From the NCBI GenBank assembly GCA_024919035.1, contig CP103442.1, positions 186,001-250,000 of the forward strand: a stretch of 64,000 nucleotides of DNA. The letters are read 5' to 3'. Positions 18,013-26,679 of this stretch are shown here, in pieces (positions within the stretch are counted from its first letter, which is position 1; every line of letters starts with the position of its first letter). This stretch comes from Methylophilaceae bacterium LSUCC0401 (GTDB lineage: Bacteria > Pseudomonadota > Gammaproteobacteria > Burkholderiales > Methylophilaceae). Position numbers and translations under genes: made by a program. Under the pieces are notes generated by a model. That model had not been told where the DNA came from and did not search any database. It saw nothing but the letters and a program-made list of their open reading frames with translations.

Positions 18013-19514
18013 TTTTGCTCCATTCTTTTAATTAGTATCTTTGAGTTTCGTTCTTTTGAGTATTCACTTTGTTTTTCTGAGGGTAAATCTTGTATTTGTG
18101 CATTTTGGTAACCATTTTCCATAAACCAATGTGCAGACTGAGTTGTCATAACAAAGGTTTTTTGATTTATATGGCTACAATAGTTTTCACAGTGCATTAA
18201 CAATTTTTTTCCATAACCCATATTTTGATAATTCTCATTTATTGCAAAACATGCTATTTCAGAAATATCATTAAAATGAGATATCTTTGCGCACCCTATA
18301 ATCTTATTATCAAACTCTAGAATATGAAAATAATTAATATCTTTTTCAATCATATCTAGGGACCTTTGGATCAGAATTTGGTTGTTAGATAATGGCTTAA
18401 TCATTTTTTCAATAACTTTTGCATCAAAAAGTGTGGCTTGTCTAAAATTTTCTATTTGCTCGTGAGTAATCACTGTTCCTTGACCTGAATTTGTGAATAA
18501 CTCAGTAATTATCGATCCGTTTACATGCCTGTTGATCAAATGGGTTTTTTTTAGGCCCCTATTAATCGCTTGAATTCCAGCCTCAAGAATTGGAATAGTA
18601 TTTTTTTCAACATATTCTGGGTCAGTTGTATGTTTTATATGATCTAAAAGATTTATGGCTTTATTGAGTGTCATTTCAGATAAATATTCACCTCTTATAT
18701 TTCGTAAGCCATTATTTTCTGTATAAAAAATTAACTTTTCAGCTTTTAATCCTGCGGCAATCATGCTGGCTGAGGATTCATAAGATAAATTAAATATTTC
18801 GCCAATAGGAGAATAACCAATAGGCGAAATCATCACTATTTCATTATGATCTAATTTTTCCAAAATAGCCTCATGATTAATTTCTCTTATTAAGCCGGTA
18901 TGTTCCATATCTACTCCATCAATAACACCAATAGGCCTTGCCATTAAAAAATTTCCCGATGAAATTTTTAGTTCACTTTTAAAGATATTGTTGTGATATA
19001 TGTTAGACGATAATGCGGCTTCTATTTTGGTCCTGACTAAGCCGTTTGTCTCAATAACATGGGGCATCATACTTGTGGTTGTTATTCTTTGGTTTTTATG
19101 AAATTTAGAATTAATTTTTCCAAGACTCAGTCTTTGATCTATAAATGGCCTGATGCCATGAACTAAAACTATTTTGATACCCAGTGCATGAAGTAAATTG
19201 ATGTCAGTACATAAATTAGTAAATTCTTCGCTATCAACTGCAAATCCATCAAAAGCAATAACAAATATTTTATTTCTGTAACTGTGAATATACGGGGCTG
19301 CAGACCTAAAAAAAGTTATAAAATCATGAGATGATTTTCCCAAAAGTTCATCAACGCTGATATTGAAAAAATCGGAGTATTTATGCAAAACTTTAATTGA
19401 AGGCTTAATTTTACCTTGTTCAATTTTAGATAAATTACCAGAATCAATTCCTAGAGTCTGTCCTAGTTTTGAAATGGTTAATTTTCTACTTAATCTGAGT
19501 TGTTTTAACTTCAT
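18009..19514 (-). CDS. argA: N-acetylglutamate synthase ArgA with N-terminal XRE helix-turn-helix
   Basis: The main body (about residues 64-500) is ArgA, which acetylates glutamate with acetyl-CoA as the first arginine step. It has an inactive-type amino-acid-kinase domain ([51 protein letters not shown]), then a GNAT domain with [19 protein letters not shown] and [14 protein letters not shown]. Residues 1-59 are instead a canonical XRE/Cro-type [36 protein letters not shown], and a stabilising helix ending in SVDELLG. E. coli ArgA is about 443 residues and has no such domain. The fusion is in one uninterrupted frame, with no start between the domains. A repressor role is inference; the upstream inverted repeats support it. 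Confidence 0.92.
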   Translation of the reverse strand: MKLKQLRLSRKLTISKLGQTLGIDSGNLSKIEQGKIKPSIKVLHKYSDFFNISVDELLGKSSHDFITFFRSAAPYIHSYRNKIFVIAFDGFAVDSEEFTNLCTDINLLHALGIKIVLVHGIRPFIDQRLSLGKINSKFHKNQRITTTSMMPHVIETNGLVRTKIEAALSSNIYHNNIFKSELKISSGNFLMARPIGVIDGVDMEHTGLIREINHEAILEKLDHNEIVMISPIGYSPIGEIFNLSYESSASMIAAGLKAEKLIFYTENNGLRNIRGEYLSEMTLNKAINLLDHIKHTTDPEYVEKNTIPILEAGIQAINRGLKKTHLINRHVNGSIITELFTNSGQGTVITHEQIENFRQATLFDAKVIEKMIKPLSNNQILIQRSLDMIEKDINYFHILEFDNKIIGCAKISHFNDISEIACFAINENYQNMGYGKKLLMHCENYCSHINQKTFVMTTQSAHWFMENGYQNAQIQDLPSEKQSEYSKERNSKILIKRMEQK

Positions 19515-19533
19515 AATGTATATTTTACATTAT
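19513..19533. promoter_or_regulatory. Inverted repeat over the argA start codon (putative operator 1)
   Basis: Two 8-bp arms (ATAATGTA and TACATTAT on the plus strand) flank a 5-bp spacer in perfect dyad symmetry. The repeat begins inside the argA start codon and covers the region where a ribosome binding site would be; no Shine-Dalgarno sequence is visible. The core is TGTA-N5-TACA. A site at this position could bind the gene's own HTH domain, or fold as a weak AU hairpin in the mRNA. Confidence 0.6.
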
Positions 19534-19555
19534 TTATAGAAATATACACATAAAA

Positions 19556-19572
19556 AATGTAAATTATACAAA
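19556..19572. promoter_or_regulatory. Second TGTA-N5-TACA site over a TATAAT box (putative operator 2 and argA promoter)
   Basis: The sequence AATGTA-N5-TACAAA has the same half-site cores and spacer length as the repeat over the argA start. Its centre is 41 bp away, close to four DNA turns. The minus-strand reading of 19563-19568 is TATAAT, a perfect -10 hexamer pointing toward argA, with transcription expected to start near 19556. No good -35 hexamer is visible. The site also overlaps the rsmE stop region. Operator function is inferred. Confidence 0.5.
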
Positions 19573-20304
19573 ATCACCGAAAAGCATATGCATAGCGCTC
19601 AGCATAGCCAGTGAAGCTGTTTCAGTTCTAAGAACTCTTTTACCTAAATTGATCGATTGAAATCCTAATTTATTTGCAATGATAATTTCGCTGTTTGTGA
19701 ATCCACCTTCCGGGCCAATAAGTAATAAAATATTTTTGATGTTTTCAATTTTATTGAATTCCACCTTTCCTAGGCTCTGATGAGCTTGAGGGTCAAGAAT
19801 AAATTTAAGTGCGTTTTCGTTACTCTTCTTGATATCGCTAAAGCTGATGATTCGATTATTAATGTTTGGAATTCTTGATCTACCTGATTGTTCGCAGGCA
19901 GAAATAACAACTTTTCTAAGATGCTCTAATCGACTATCTATTTTATGGTCGGGTATCCTGAAATTGCTCCGCTCAGAATCAATTAACTGTAATGAGGAAA
20001 TGCCTAATTCCGTAGATTTTTGAAAAATCATGTCGATTTTTTCTTTTGATGTCACCGACTGAATCAAAGAGATATGAATTTTTGGATTACAAATATTCAG
20101 AGATTTTGTTTCTATATTTATAGTAACTTTCTTTTTATCAATGGTTTGAATAATGCCATGATAATCATATTCGTCACCGTTAAAAATTGAAACGGGCTCT
20201 TGAACCTTTAACCTTAAGACCCTGGCTAAATGATTTGAAGCTTCTTCAGTCAATATAATTTTACAAGGTGAAGAAATCTGTTCTGGGTGATAAAATCTAT
20301 GCAT
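19564..20304 (-). CDS. rsmE: 16S rRNA m3U1498 methyltransferase RsmE
   Basis: RsmE is a SPOUT-class enzyme that methylates U1498 of 16S rRNA in the 30S subunit. The start chosen gives MHRFYHPEQ, which fits the family N-terminus, and 246 residues, the usual length. An in-frame upstream extension of 50 residues is antisense to the redoxin gene and is rejected. A PUA-like N-terminal domain includes NHLARVLRLK. The SPOUT knot shows LIQSVTSKEKIDMIFQKSTE, ISACEQSGRSRIP, LLIGPEGGFTNSEI and LGKRVLRTETAS. It is divergent from the redoxin gene with a 28-bp gap. Confidence 0.95.
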   Translation of the reverse strand: MHRFYHPEQISSPCKIILTEEASNHLARVLRLKVQEPVSIFNGDEYDYHGIIQTIDKKKVTINIETKSLNICNPKIHISLIQSVTSKEKIDMIFQKSTELGISSLQLIDSERSNFRIPDHKIDSRLEHLRKVVISACEQSGRSRIPNINNRIISFSDIKKSNENALKFILDPQAHQSLGKVEFNKIENIKNILLLIGPEGGFTNSEIIIANKLGFQSINLGKRVLRTETASLAMLSAMHMLFGDFV

Positions 20305-20332
20305 AATACATTTTAATAGAAAGGACAAAGTT

Positions 20333-20890
20333 TTGGTAAGTCTTACAAGTCCAGTGTGCAATTTTGGATGGAAAGCAAAACCTTTTAGTTTACTTTCAAC
20401 GAGTAATTCTATGATTAGTCTACATAATTCAATGGGCGAAAACGGGCTTCTCATTATGTTTATATGTAATCACTGCCCATACGTAAAGGCAATTTTACCT
20501 CGATTGATTCATGACACCAGAGAATTGAAGGATTACGGGGTCAATACTGTCGCTATTTCAGCAAATGATCAATTGAATTACCCAGAGGACTCATTTGAAA
20601 ATATGAGAATTTTAGCAAATAAGGAAAAATTTCCATTTGAATATTGTTTTGATGAAACGCAAGAGGTCGCAAAAGCTTATGAAGCCATTTGTACCCCAGA
20701 TTTTTTTGGGTTTAATCGATCATTTGAATTACAGTATCGTGGTCGTTTTGACTCAACTGGAAGAAATGAGCCATCTGAAAACAATGAGAGAGATTTATTT
20801 AATGCTATGAAATATATTGCTCAAACACAAAGTGGACCAAAAGAGCAAATTTCAAGCATTGGTTGTTCAATAAAATGGAAAGAAAATTGA
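20333..20890 (+). CDS. Thioredoxin-fold redoxin (AhpC/TSA type) with CNHC active site
   Basis: The 185-residue protein belongs to the thioredoxin-like redoxin group. The sequence MFICNHCPYVKAI holds a C-x2-C pair followed by Pro-Tyr, after a LIMF core strand. Later segments (VAISANDQLNYPEDSFENM, YEAICTPDFFGF with a cis-Pro-like TP, LQYRGRFD) match soluble redoxins of the AhpC/TSA superfamily. The TTG start at 20333 is supported by an AAGGA element with a 7-bp gap. There is no signal peptide, so it is probably cytoplasmic. The precise substrate is unknown. Confidence 0.8.
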   Translation: MVSLTSPVCNFGWKAKPFSLLSTSNSMISLHNSMGENGLLIMFICNHCPYVKAILPRLIHDTRELKDYGVNTVAISANDQLNYPEDSFENMRILANKEKFPFEYCFDETQEVAKAYEAICTPDFFGFNRSFELQYRGRFDSTGRNEPSENNERDLFNAMKYIAQTQSGPKEQISSIGCSIKWKEN

Positions 20891-21036
20891 ACAAATTCTT
20901 GATGATTGAATGTGTTTAAGCAATAATTACAGGTTATATTGGTATTAATAATCAAAATTATTCATATGGGATAATTAGGTCATAATAAAAACTATTATTG
21001 ACTTATATCCTCGAATTAAATAGGGAGAAACTAAGA

Positions 21037-23022
21037 ATGGCAAGTAGACAAGAATTAGCAAATGCAATCCGTGCATTATCGATGGATGCAGTTCAGAAGG
21101 CAAACTCTGGGCATCCAGGCGCACCTATGGGTATGGCCGAAATTGGCGAAGTATTATGGAATCATCATTTAAACCATAATCCAGTAAATCCAAATTGGGC
21201 TAATCGCGATCGTTTTATATTATCAAATGGTCACGGATCAATGTTAATTTATTCTCTACTTCATTTGACTGGATATGATTTACCAATGAGTGAAATCCAA
21301 TCATTCAGACAACTCCATTCTAAATGTGCGGGTCACCCAGAGTATGGATATGCTCCTGGCGTTGAAACTACAACAGGTCCCTTAGGTCAAGGCATAAGTA
21401 ATGCTGTTGGTTTTGCAATGGCTGAAAAACTCCTTGCTAATCAGTTTAATAAACCCGGTCATGACATAGTTGACCACCATACATACGTCTTTTTAGGTGA
21501 CGGTTGCTTAATGGAAGGTGTCTCTCATGAAACTTGTGCACTAGCCGGAACATGGGGTTTGGGTAAGCTTATTGCATTCTGGGACGATAACGGTATTTCA
21601 ATTGATGGACATATTGAAGGCTGGTACACAGATGATACAGCTGGTCGTTTTGAATCTTACGGATGGCATGTTGTGAGAAACGTCGATGGGCATGATTTTG
21701 ATGCCGTTGATAAGGCAATTCAAGAAGCAAAAAAAATCACTGATAAGCCTTCATTAATCTGTTGCAAAACTATCATTGGTAAGGGTTCTCCCAATAAATC
21801 AGGGTCACATGATTGTCATGGCGCAGCACTTGGGGAAGATGAAGTTGCTTTAACAAGAAAAGAATTAGGATGGGCGCATGACCCATTTGTAATTCCTCAA
21901 GATGTCTATGATGGTTGGAATCAGAAAGATAAAGGACAGCAAAGAGAAGCTGCCTGGAATGAAAAGTTTGCTGCTTATGAAAAAGAACATCCCCAGTTGG
22001 CTAAAGAATTTCTAAGAAGAATGTCTAACCAGCTTCCATCTGATTGGCAAAAGAAATCTGAAGCTTTCATTAAAGATACGAATGCATCTGGAGACAAAGT
22101 TGCGACTCGCAAGGCATCGCAAAATGCCATAACTAAATTAGCTGAAATGCTTCCAGAGTTTGTTGGAGGTTCAGCAGATTTAACAGGATCAAACCTCACA
22201 AGTTGTGCAAGTTTTGAACACGTGAGTGGTAAAAAACCAGGTAATTATATTTCCTACGGTGTTCGTGAATTTGGTATGGCTGCTATTATGAATGGTATGG
22301 CACTTCACGGTGGGATATTACCTTTTGGCGGAACGTTCCATATGTTTACGGACTATATGAGAAATGGTATGAGAATGTCAGCTCTCATGAAGCAACGCGT
22401 TATTTATGTGTTAACACACGATTCAATTGGGCAGGGTGAAGATGGACCAACCCACCAACCTATCGAGACAACTTCAGGTCTTCGTTTTATTCCAAATATG
22501 GAAGTGTGGCGTCCAGGTGATGCAACTGAAACTGCAGTTGCATGGGTACAAGCAGTTGAAAACCTCAATAATCCAACAAGCTTAGTTTTAACTAGACAGA
22601 ATGTTGGCTTTCATGAAAGAACCGATGCTCAATTAGCAGGAATAAAAAAAGGCGGTTACGTGCTTTGTGACTGTGACAATTATCAAGTCATTCTCATTGC
22701 TACCGGTTCGGAACTGGATCTTGCAATGAAATCCTGCGAAGCTTTAAAGGCAGAAGGAATTGCTTCACGTGTGGTATCGATGCCATGTACGCATGCCTTT
22801 GATCGACAAGACCAGGCCTACAAAGATTCTGTTCTAACACCTGGGGTAAAGCGTGTATCGCTTGAAGCCGGAGTTACAGACTATTGGAGAAAATATGTTG
22901 GGCTTGATGGGGCATCAGTAGGAATTGATACCTACGGCGAATCAGCACCGGGTGGAAAGCTTTTTGAACATTTTGGGTTCACTGTTGAGAATGTGGTGAA
23001 AACAGTTAAATCTGTTCTTTAA
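21037..23022 (+). CDS. tkt: Transketolase
   Basis: Transketolase moves two-carbon units between sugar phosphates with thiamine diphosphate. It serves the pentose phosphate and, in methylotrophs, the ribulose monophosphate rearrangement. The ATG at 21037 is chosen because GGGAG lies 9 bp upstream and the sequence [15 protein letters not shown] fits the family start. The 661-residue protein has [26 protein letters not shown], the ThDP motif [12 protein letters not shown], and [16 protein letters not shown] with [12 protein letters not shown]. It heads tkt-gap-pgk. A TG-GATAAT extended -10-like element lies near 20967-20975 in the 146-bp leader, but this is a weak call. Confidence 0.96.
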   Translation: MASRQELANAIRALSMDAVQKANSGHPGAPMGMAEIGEVLWNHHLNHNPVNPNWANRDRFILSNGHGSMLIYSLLHLTGYDLPMSEIQSFRQLHSKCAGHPEYGYAPGVETTTGPLGQGISNAVGFAMAEKLLANQFNKPGHDIVDHHTYVFLGDGCLMEGVSHETCALAGTWGLGKLIAFWDDNGISIDGHIEGWYTDDTAGRFESYGWHVVRNVDGHDFDAVDKAIQEAKKITDKPSLICCKTIIGKGSPNKSGSHDCHGAALGEDEVALTRKELGWAHDPFVIPQDVYDGWNQKDKGQQREAAWNEKFAAYEKEHPQLAKEFLRRMSNQLPSDWQKKSEAFIKDTNASGDKVATRKASQNAITKLAEMLPEFVGGSADLTGSNLTSCASFEHVSGKKPGNYISYGVREFGMAAIMNGMALHGGILPFGGTFHMFTDYMRNGMRMSALMKQRVIYVLTHDSIGQGEDGPTHQPIETTSGLRFIPNMEVWRPGDATETAVAWVQAVENLNNPTSLVLTRQNVGFHERTDAQLAGIKKGGYVLCDCDNYQVILIATGSELDLAMKSCEALKAEGIASRVVSMPCTHAFDRQDQAYKDSVLTPGVKRVSLEAGVTDYWRKYVGLDGASVGIDTYGESAPGGKLFEHFGFTVENVVKTVKSVL

Positions 23023-23047
23023 TCTTCCAATGTTAGTTTAATCTATT

Positions 23048-23082
23048 AAAAGGTATCTCATCAGGTGAGATACCTTTTTTTT
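23048..23082 (+). terminator. Rho-independent terminator after tkt
   Basis: A perfect 12-bp stem (AAAGGTATCTCA with TGAGATACCTTT) closes a 5-base loop and runs into eight T residues. It lies between tkt and gap, so gap is probably either read through at reduced level or has its own start site in the short 24-bp space after the hairpin. Confidence 0.9.
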
Positions 23083-23106
23083 AAATTTTAAATAAAGATA
23101 AAAAAA

Positions 23107-24126
23107 ATGGCTGTAAAAATAGCAATCACTGGCTTTGGCAGAATTGGGCGACTCATACTTCGAGCGTTGTACGAGCAAAAAAGAAAAGATGTTCAAGTTG
23201 TTGCCATCAATGGAAGTGTCCATGGGACCATGGAAACCAATCTTCACTTGCTTAAATATGATTCAGCTCACGGTCGTTTTGATTGCGATATCCAAATGGG
23301 TGACAATGAATTTACTTTGAATGGTGATGTGATTAAATATTATGCAACGAGAGATCCTCACGAGCTCCCCTGGGGAGAATTGGATGTGGATGTGGTCATG
23401 GAATGTACAGGTAGTTTTAGAAGTAAAAAATCAAACCTAACTCATCTTGAGCAAGGTGCAAAAAAAGTGCTTATATCTGCACCTGGGGATTCTGATGTGG
23501 ATGCGACTATAGTCTATGGCGTTAATCACGCTAATCTTAAAAAAAGTGATCTGGTTGTTTCTAACGCATCTTGCACAACCAATGGTCTTGCACCAATCCT
23601 GTATGCGTTAAATCAAAAATTAACAATTGAATCAGGATTAATGAATACAATCCACTCTTTTACCAATGACCAAGCCCTTCTCGACAGTATACATAAAGAT
23701 ATAAGGCGAGCAAGAACAGCAAGCTCATCCATGGTGCCAACCAAAACAGGAGCAGCTTCTGCAATTGGTTTAGTGATTCCAGAATTAAAAGGAAAATTGG
23801 ATGGAGTGGCTATTAGGGTTCCAACAACAAATGTGTCATTGGTTGATTTAACTCTAAAAATAAAGGAAAAAGTGACTGCTTCAGATGTGAATAAGGTCAT
23901 TAAAAATGCCTCTGCAAATGAACTCAAAGATATTCTCGTCTATTCTGATATTCCATTAGTATCTGTTGATTTTAACCATACCAGCGCTTCAGTATATTTT
24001 GATTCATTATTAACTACAGTTTCCTCATCAGGAGACCTGATTAAGGTATTTGGTTGGTACGATAATGAATATGGATTCAGTTGTCGCATGCTAGATACAG
24101 CTGTAGCTATGACTCATGCAAATTAA
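23107..24126 (+). CDS. gap: Glyceraldehyde-3-phosphate dehydrogenase, type I
   Basis: GAPDH interconverts glyceraldehyde 3-phosphate and 1,3-bisphosphoglycerate. The 339-residue protein shows the Rossmann start ITGFGRIGRL, the catalytic Cys156 in SNASCTTNGLAP, HSFTNDQ, and the C-terminal WYDNEYGFSCRMLDT. After strand beta-2 the sequence is AINGSV, so the acidic residue (AIND) that selects NAD in classic GapA enzymes is a glycine here. This may widen use to NADP, which is inference. It lies 4 bp upstream of pgk and downstream of the tkt terminator. Confidence 0.95.
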   Translation: MAVKIAITGFGRIGRLILRALYEQKRKDVQVVAINGSVHGTMETNLHLLKYDSAHGRFDCDIQMGDNEFTLNGDVIKYYATRDPHELPWGELDVDVVMECTGSFRSKKSNLTHLEQGAKKVLISAPGDSDVDATIVYGVNHANLKKSDLVVSNASCTTNGLAPILYALNQKLTIESGLMNTIHSFTNDQALLDSIHKDIRRARTASSSMVPTKTGAASAIGLVIPELKGKLDGVAIRVPTTNVSLVDLTLKIKEKVTASDVNKVIKNASANELKDILVYSDIPLVSVDFNHTSASVYFDSLLTTVSSSGDLIKVFGWYDNEYGFSCRMLDTAVAMTHAN

Positions 24127-24129
24127 GTC

Positions 24130-25299
24130 ATGGCAATTCAGAATTTAAAAGATTTAAAATTAAGTGGAAAAAAAGTTTTTATTCGCTCAGATCTAAATGT
24201 TCCCATTCAAAATCATGAGATCGTTTCAACAAATCGTATTGACGCATCAATACCCACGATTCAATTTGTTCTTGATCATGGAGGAACGGTTATCCTCAGT
24301 TCTCACTTAGGCAGGCCCAATGAAGGTCAATTTGACCCAGAATTATCGTTACAACCCATTGTTGACTATTTATCCACACAATTTGATATCAAGGTAAAGT
24401 TGCATCATGATTTTTCACCAGATCATTTTAACTTTGAAAGCGATCAGATCCATGTTCTGGAGAATGTTAGATTTAATATAGGTGAAAAGTCCTGCGATGA
24501 AAATCTATCAAAACAATATGCAGCAATATCGGATGTCTTTGTTATGGATGCATTTGGTACAGCCCATCGAAAAGAAGCAAGCACTTTTGGAATAGGTAGA
24601 TATGTAAAAGAAAAATGTGCTGGGTTATTGTTTGCAAAAGAGGTTGAGGCACTGACAAAAACATTGGAAAAACCGAATCATCCAATGCTTGCAGTTGTAG
24701 GAGGAAGCAAAGTCTCTACTAAACTCAGTGTGTTAAAAAATTTAATTAACAAGGTAGATGGTTTGATTCTAGGGGGAGGAATATTAAATACCTTTATCGC
24801 TGCGCAAGGAATTAATATTGGTAAATCGCTCTATGAAAAAGATTTTATAGATGAAGCTAAAATAATATTAAACATCATTAGGGAAAAAAATATATTTTTT
24901 CCAGAAATTATTGATGTAGTTTGTGCCACAGAATTAAGTGTAAATGCTGAGGCGATAATCAAAGATATTCAAGAACTCTCCACGAATGATATGATTTTAG
25001 ACTTAGGTCCAAAAACATTAACTGGAATTACAGATAAATTAAACCATGTGGAAACTATTTTATGGAATGGACCTATCGGGGTCTTTGAGTTGAATCAATT
25101 TAGCAATGGAACAAAAATTTTATCTGAAGCTATAGCTCAAAGTAGAGCATATTCTCTTGCGGGCGGTGGAGATACAATTGCAGCTATTGAGAAATTTAAT
25201 GTAACTAATGCAATTTCATATATTTCAACAGCGGGCGGAGCATTTCTTGAGTTTGCAGAGGGAAAAAAACTTCCGGCAATTCAAATTTTAGAAAGTTAA
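24130..25299 (+). CDS. pgk: Phosphoglycerate kinase
   Basis: Pgk transfers phosphate between 1,3-bisphosphoglycerate and ADP. The 389-residue two-domain protein has the N-terminal VFIRSDLNVP, the SSHLGRP and ENVRFNIGE substrate-side motifs, AVVGGSKVSTKLSVL, the WNGPIGVFE segment, and the nucleotide loop AGGGDTIAAIEKF near the C-terminus. Length and motifs are typical. It follows gap by 3 bp, so the two are surely co-translated. purC follows after 11 bp. Confidence 0.97.
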   Translation: MAIQNLKDLKLSGKKVFIRSDLNVPIQNHEIVSTNRIDASIPTIQFVLDHGGTVILSSHLGRPNEGQFDPELSLQPIVDYLSTQFDIKVKLHHDFSPDHFNFESDQIHVLENVRFNIGEKSCDENLSKQYAAISDVFVMDAFGTAHRKEASTFGIGRYVKEKCAGLLFAKEVEALTKTLEKPNHPMLAVVGGSKVSTKLSVLKNLINKVDGLILGGGILNTFIAAQGINIGKSLYEKDFIDEAKIILNIIREKNIFFPEIIDVVCATELSVNAEAIIKDIQELSTNDMILDLGPKTLTGITDKLNHVETILWNGPIGVFELNQFSNGTKILSEAIAQSRAYSLAGGGDTIAAIEKFNVTNAISYISTAGGAFLEFAEGKKLPAIQILES

Positions 25300-25310
25300 T
25301 CAAATTTGTT

Positions 25311-26177
25311 ATGCAAACAAAAATAAAAAGTCTTGAATTATTTCATCAAGGTAAAGTCAGGGATACTTATATCGTTGATGAGCATCATTTTTTAATGATA
25401 ACCAGTGATCGTATCTCAGCCTTTGACGTGATTATGAATCAGGAAATAAAGGAGAAAGGTAAAATTCTTTCACATATTTCAAATTTTTGGTTTAAAAAAA
25501 CATCCTCAATAATCAAAAATCATTTAACACAAATCAATCCAGAAGATGTCGTAGCTTTTGATGAAAAAGAACTTGTTAAAAATAGATCAGTAATTGTAAA
25601 GCGCTTAAAACCAGTTCCTATAGAGGCGATAGTGAGAGGTTATTTAACCGGAAGTGGATGGAAAGATTACCAACTAACAGGAAAGATTTGTAACATTGAT
25701 CTGCCAAAAGGAATACAGCAAGCCGAGAAATTAAATGAACCAATATTTACACCATCTACCAAAGCAAATGTCGGCGATCATGATGAAAATATTTCATTTG
25801 AAGTCATGAGCAAGATGATCGGTTCAGATTTAGCCTCACTGATAAAAAAAACCAGCATTATTCTTTATAAATTTGCCAGAGACTATGCCCTTCAAAAAAA
25901 AATTATTATTGCAGATACAAAATTTGAATTTGGCTTGGATAATGATGGAAATTTAGTTTTGATGGATGAAATTCTTACTCCAGACTCTTCAAGATTTTGG
26001 GATATGGAGGCTTATCAAATAGGCACATCACCTCACAGTTTTGATAAGCAATATCTCAGAGATTGGCTTGAGTTGAGCGGTTGGAATAAAAAACCTCCTC
26101 CACCAGATTTACCTGAAGAGGTTATTCAAAAAACTATAGAAAAATATCAACATGTGGAAAGATTGCTCCTTAGTTAA
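25311..26177 (+). CDS. purC: Phosphoribosylaminoimidazole-succinocarboxamide synthase PurC
   Basis: PurC (SAICAR synthetase) joins aspartate to CAIR in purine synthesis. The 288-residue product is of the longer type found in many Betaproteobacteria and yeast. It has the N-terminal FHQGKVRDTY and MITSDRISAFDV, VRGYLTGSGWKDY, the ADTKFEFG segment, LMDEILTPDSSRFW, and a C-terminal helical tail with LSGWNKKPPPPDLP. It sits directly after pgk and overlaps the next membrane gene by 26 bp if that gene uses its first ATG. Confidence 0.97.
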   Translation: MQTKIKSLELFHQGKVRDTYIVDEHHFLMITSDRISAFDVIMNQEIKEKGKILSHISNFWFKKTSSIIKNHLTQINPEDVVAFDEKELVKNRSVIVKRLKPVPIEAIVRGYLTGSGWKDYQLTGKICNIDLPKGIQQAEKLNEPIFTPSTKANVGDHDENISFEVMSKMIGSDLASLIKKTSIILYKFARDYALQKKIIIADTKFEFGLDNDGNLVLMDEILTPDSSRFWDMEAYQIGTSPHSFDKQYLRDWLELSGWNKKPPPPDLPEEVIQKTIEKYQHVERLLLS

Positions 26178-26628
26178 TTTCTTAAAAGAAAGATCACTGG
26201 TTCAATTAATGATTTTCATTTTCATAATTCTTTGTGTGACAAATTTCTTAATATTTCAATTGGGTTTTGAAGGAGTAACTCAAAAAAAAGCGATCATGAA
26301 TGGAATCTTTTTCCCGAAGGGGTATGTGATTGGGTTGATATGGACCATTTTGGTTATTTTACAAACTATCTCATTTAAGAAAATATCTTCACAGACCAAT
26401 TCATTTTTAATTTTAATTTTAATTATGAATTGTATTTTGTATCCTATTTATACACTTGGTTTCTCTATATTTTCCATGATTCTGATTGGTAATTTGATCA
26501 CAATAGGCCTGAGTGCTTTTATATCAGGCTGTGTATTTTTAGAATCAAAATTATTTTCTTTGTTTATTGGATTGACACCTGTGTGGGTGATTTTTGTCAC
26601 CTTTTTGATGATCTTAGTTCACATATAA
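26152..26628 (+). CDS. Divergent TspO/MBR-like membrane protein
   Basis: The 158-residue protein has about five hydrophobic helices and aligns by eye with TspO/MBR (tryptophan-rich sensory) proteins. FFPKGYVIGLIWTILVIL corresponds to the family's PPxWVFxxxWTxLYxLM segment, MNCILYPIYTLGF to the second NxxW helix region, and TPVWVIFVTFL to the last helix. Several family tryptophans are missing, so this is a distant member. TspO proteins bind porphyrins or cholesterol-like ligands; the ligand here is unknown. The first ATG overlaps purC by 26 bp and has no clear ribosome binding site; an ATG at 26209 is an alternative. Confidence 0.6.
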   Translation: MWKDCSLVNFLKERSLVQLMIFIFIILCVTNFLIFQLGFEGVTQKKAIMNGIFFPKGYVIGLIWTILVILQTISFKKISSQTNSFLILILIMNCILYPIYTLGFSIFSMILIGNLITIGLSAFISGCVFLESKLFSLFIGLTPVWVIFVTFLMILVHI

Positions 26629-26661
26629 AAAAACCCATCTTAATTAACAAGATGGGTTTTT
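26629..26661. terminator. Bidirectional terminator between the TspO-like gene and hppA
   Basis: Perfect 13-bp arms (AAAAACCCATCTT and AAGATGGGTTTTT) flank a 7-base loop. The stem ends in A residues on one side and T residues on the other, so the hairpin can stop transcription from both convergent genes. It begins right after the stop codon of the TspO-like gene. Confidence 0.88.
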
Positions 26662-26679
26662 GTAAAACCTAATTAAAAT

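Noticed and set aside
20305-20454. 50-residue N-terminal extension of rsmE
   Set aside because: It lies antisense to the redoxin gene and does not match the family start, which is MHRFY.
23613-23927. 104-residue minus-strand frame
   Set aside because: It is antisense to gap, with no independent signals.
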